Assembly (NCBI GenBank): GCA_003117195.1
Contig: BDSI01000085.1
Span: forward strand, 358,465 to 422,464
Direction: 5' to 3'
Length of the DNA stretch: 64,000 nucleotides
Source of the DNA: Eudorina sp. 2006-703-Eu-15
Lineage: Eukaryota > Chlorophyta > Chlorophyceae > Chlamydomonadales > Volvocaceae
Shown piece by piece: positions 63,522 through 64,000 of the stretch; position 1 is the first letter of the stretch, and each line of letters opens with the position of its first letter. A program made the translations under genes and the position numbers. The notes under the pieces are model-generated. The model was not told where the DNA came from and did not search any database. It worked only from the letters and a program-made list of their open reading frames with translations.

Positions 63522-64000
<479 letters not shown>

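Overview
The window looks like nuclear DNA of a volvocine (Chlamydomonas/Volvox-type) green alga. The evidence is GC-rich exons full of Ala/Gly/Pro/Gln runs, short GT-AG introns, tRNA-headed SINEs, very long microsatellites, and two protein types known from this group: a PAS-linked class III cyclase and chlamydial-Pmp-like beta-helix proteins. The species call is inference. All exons were placed by hand from splice sites and reading phase.

Layout. (1) 1-4641, + strand: the 3' part of a guanylyl cyclase gene (six exons, open at the left edge). (2) 4642-16.6 kb: no gene recognised. It holds simple repeats, a 30-bp and a ~415-bp tandem array and fragments of several retroposons. (3) 16620-44493, + strand: one very large gene (gene A). 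I trace 20 exons whose phases all agree, about 3,530 codons. It encodes a signal peptide, a long Pmp-like beta-helix ectodomain, Cys-rich modules and a C-terminal polytopic membrane module resembling TRP-like channels. Its second exon is split by a ~1.25-kb insertion in a CAG (poly-Gln) run, and that insertion carries a hammerhead ribozyme motif. (4) 44.5-48.7 kb: intergenic, with microsatellites and a SINE. (5) 49593-60054, + strand: gene B, a duplicate of the first eight exons of gene A without the Cys-rich and membrane exons. (6) 60.1-64 kb: SINE-like elements, copies of gene A intron sequence, a decayed reading frame and a (CA)n/(CACACG)n array running off the right edge.

Genes A and B lie in a ~12-kb segmental duplication (about 15.8-27.9 kb against 48.7-60.2 kb). 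Each copy serves as the empty-site control for retroposons in the other, so several insertions can be defined with target-site duplications. Identity is patchy: a 566-bp intron has only two differences, while other exons and intron 1 are clearly diverged, which suggests gene conversion. No CRISPR array, rRNA or free-standing functional tRNA gene was found.
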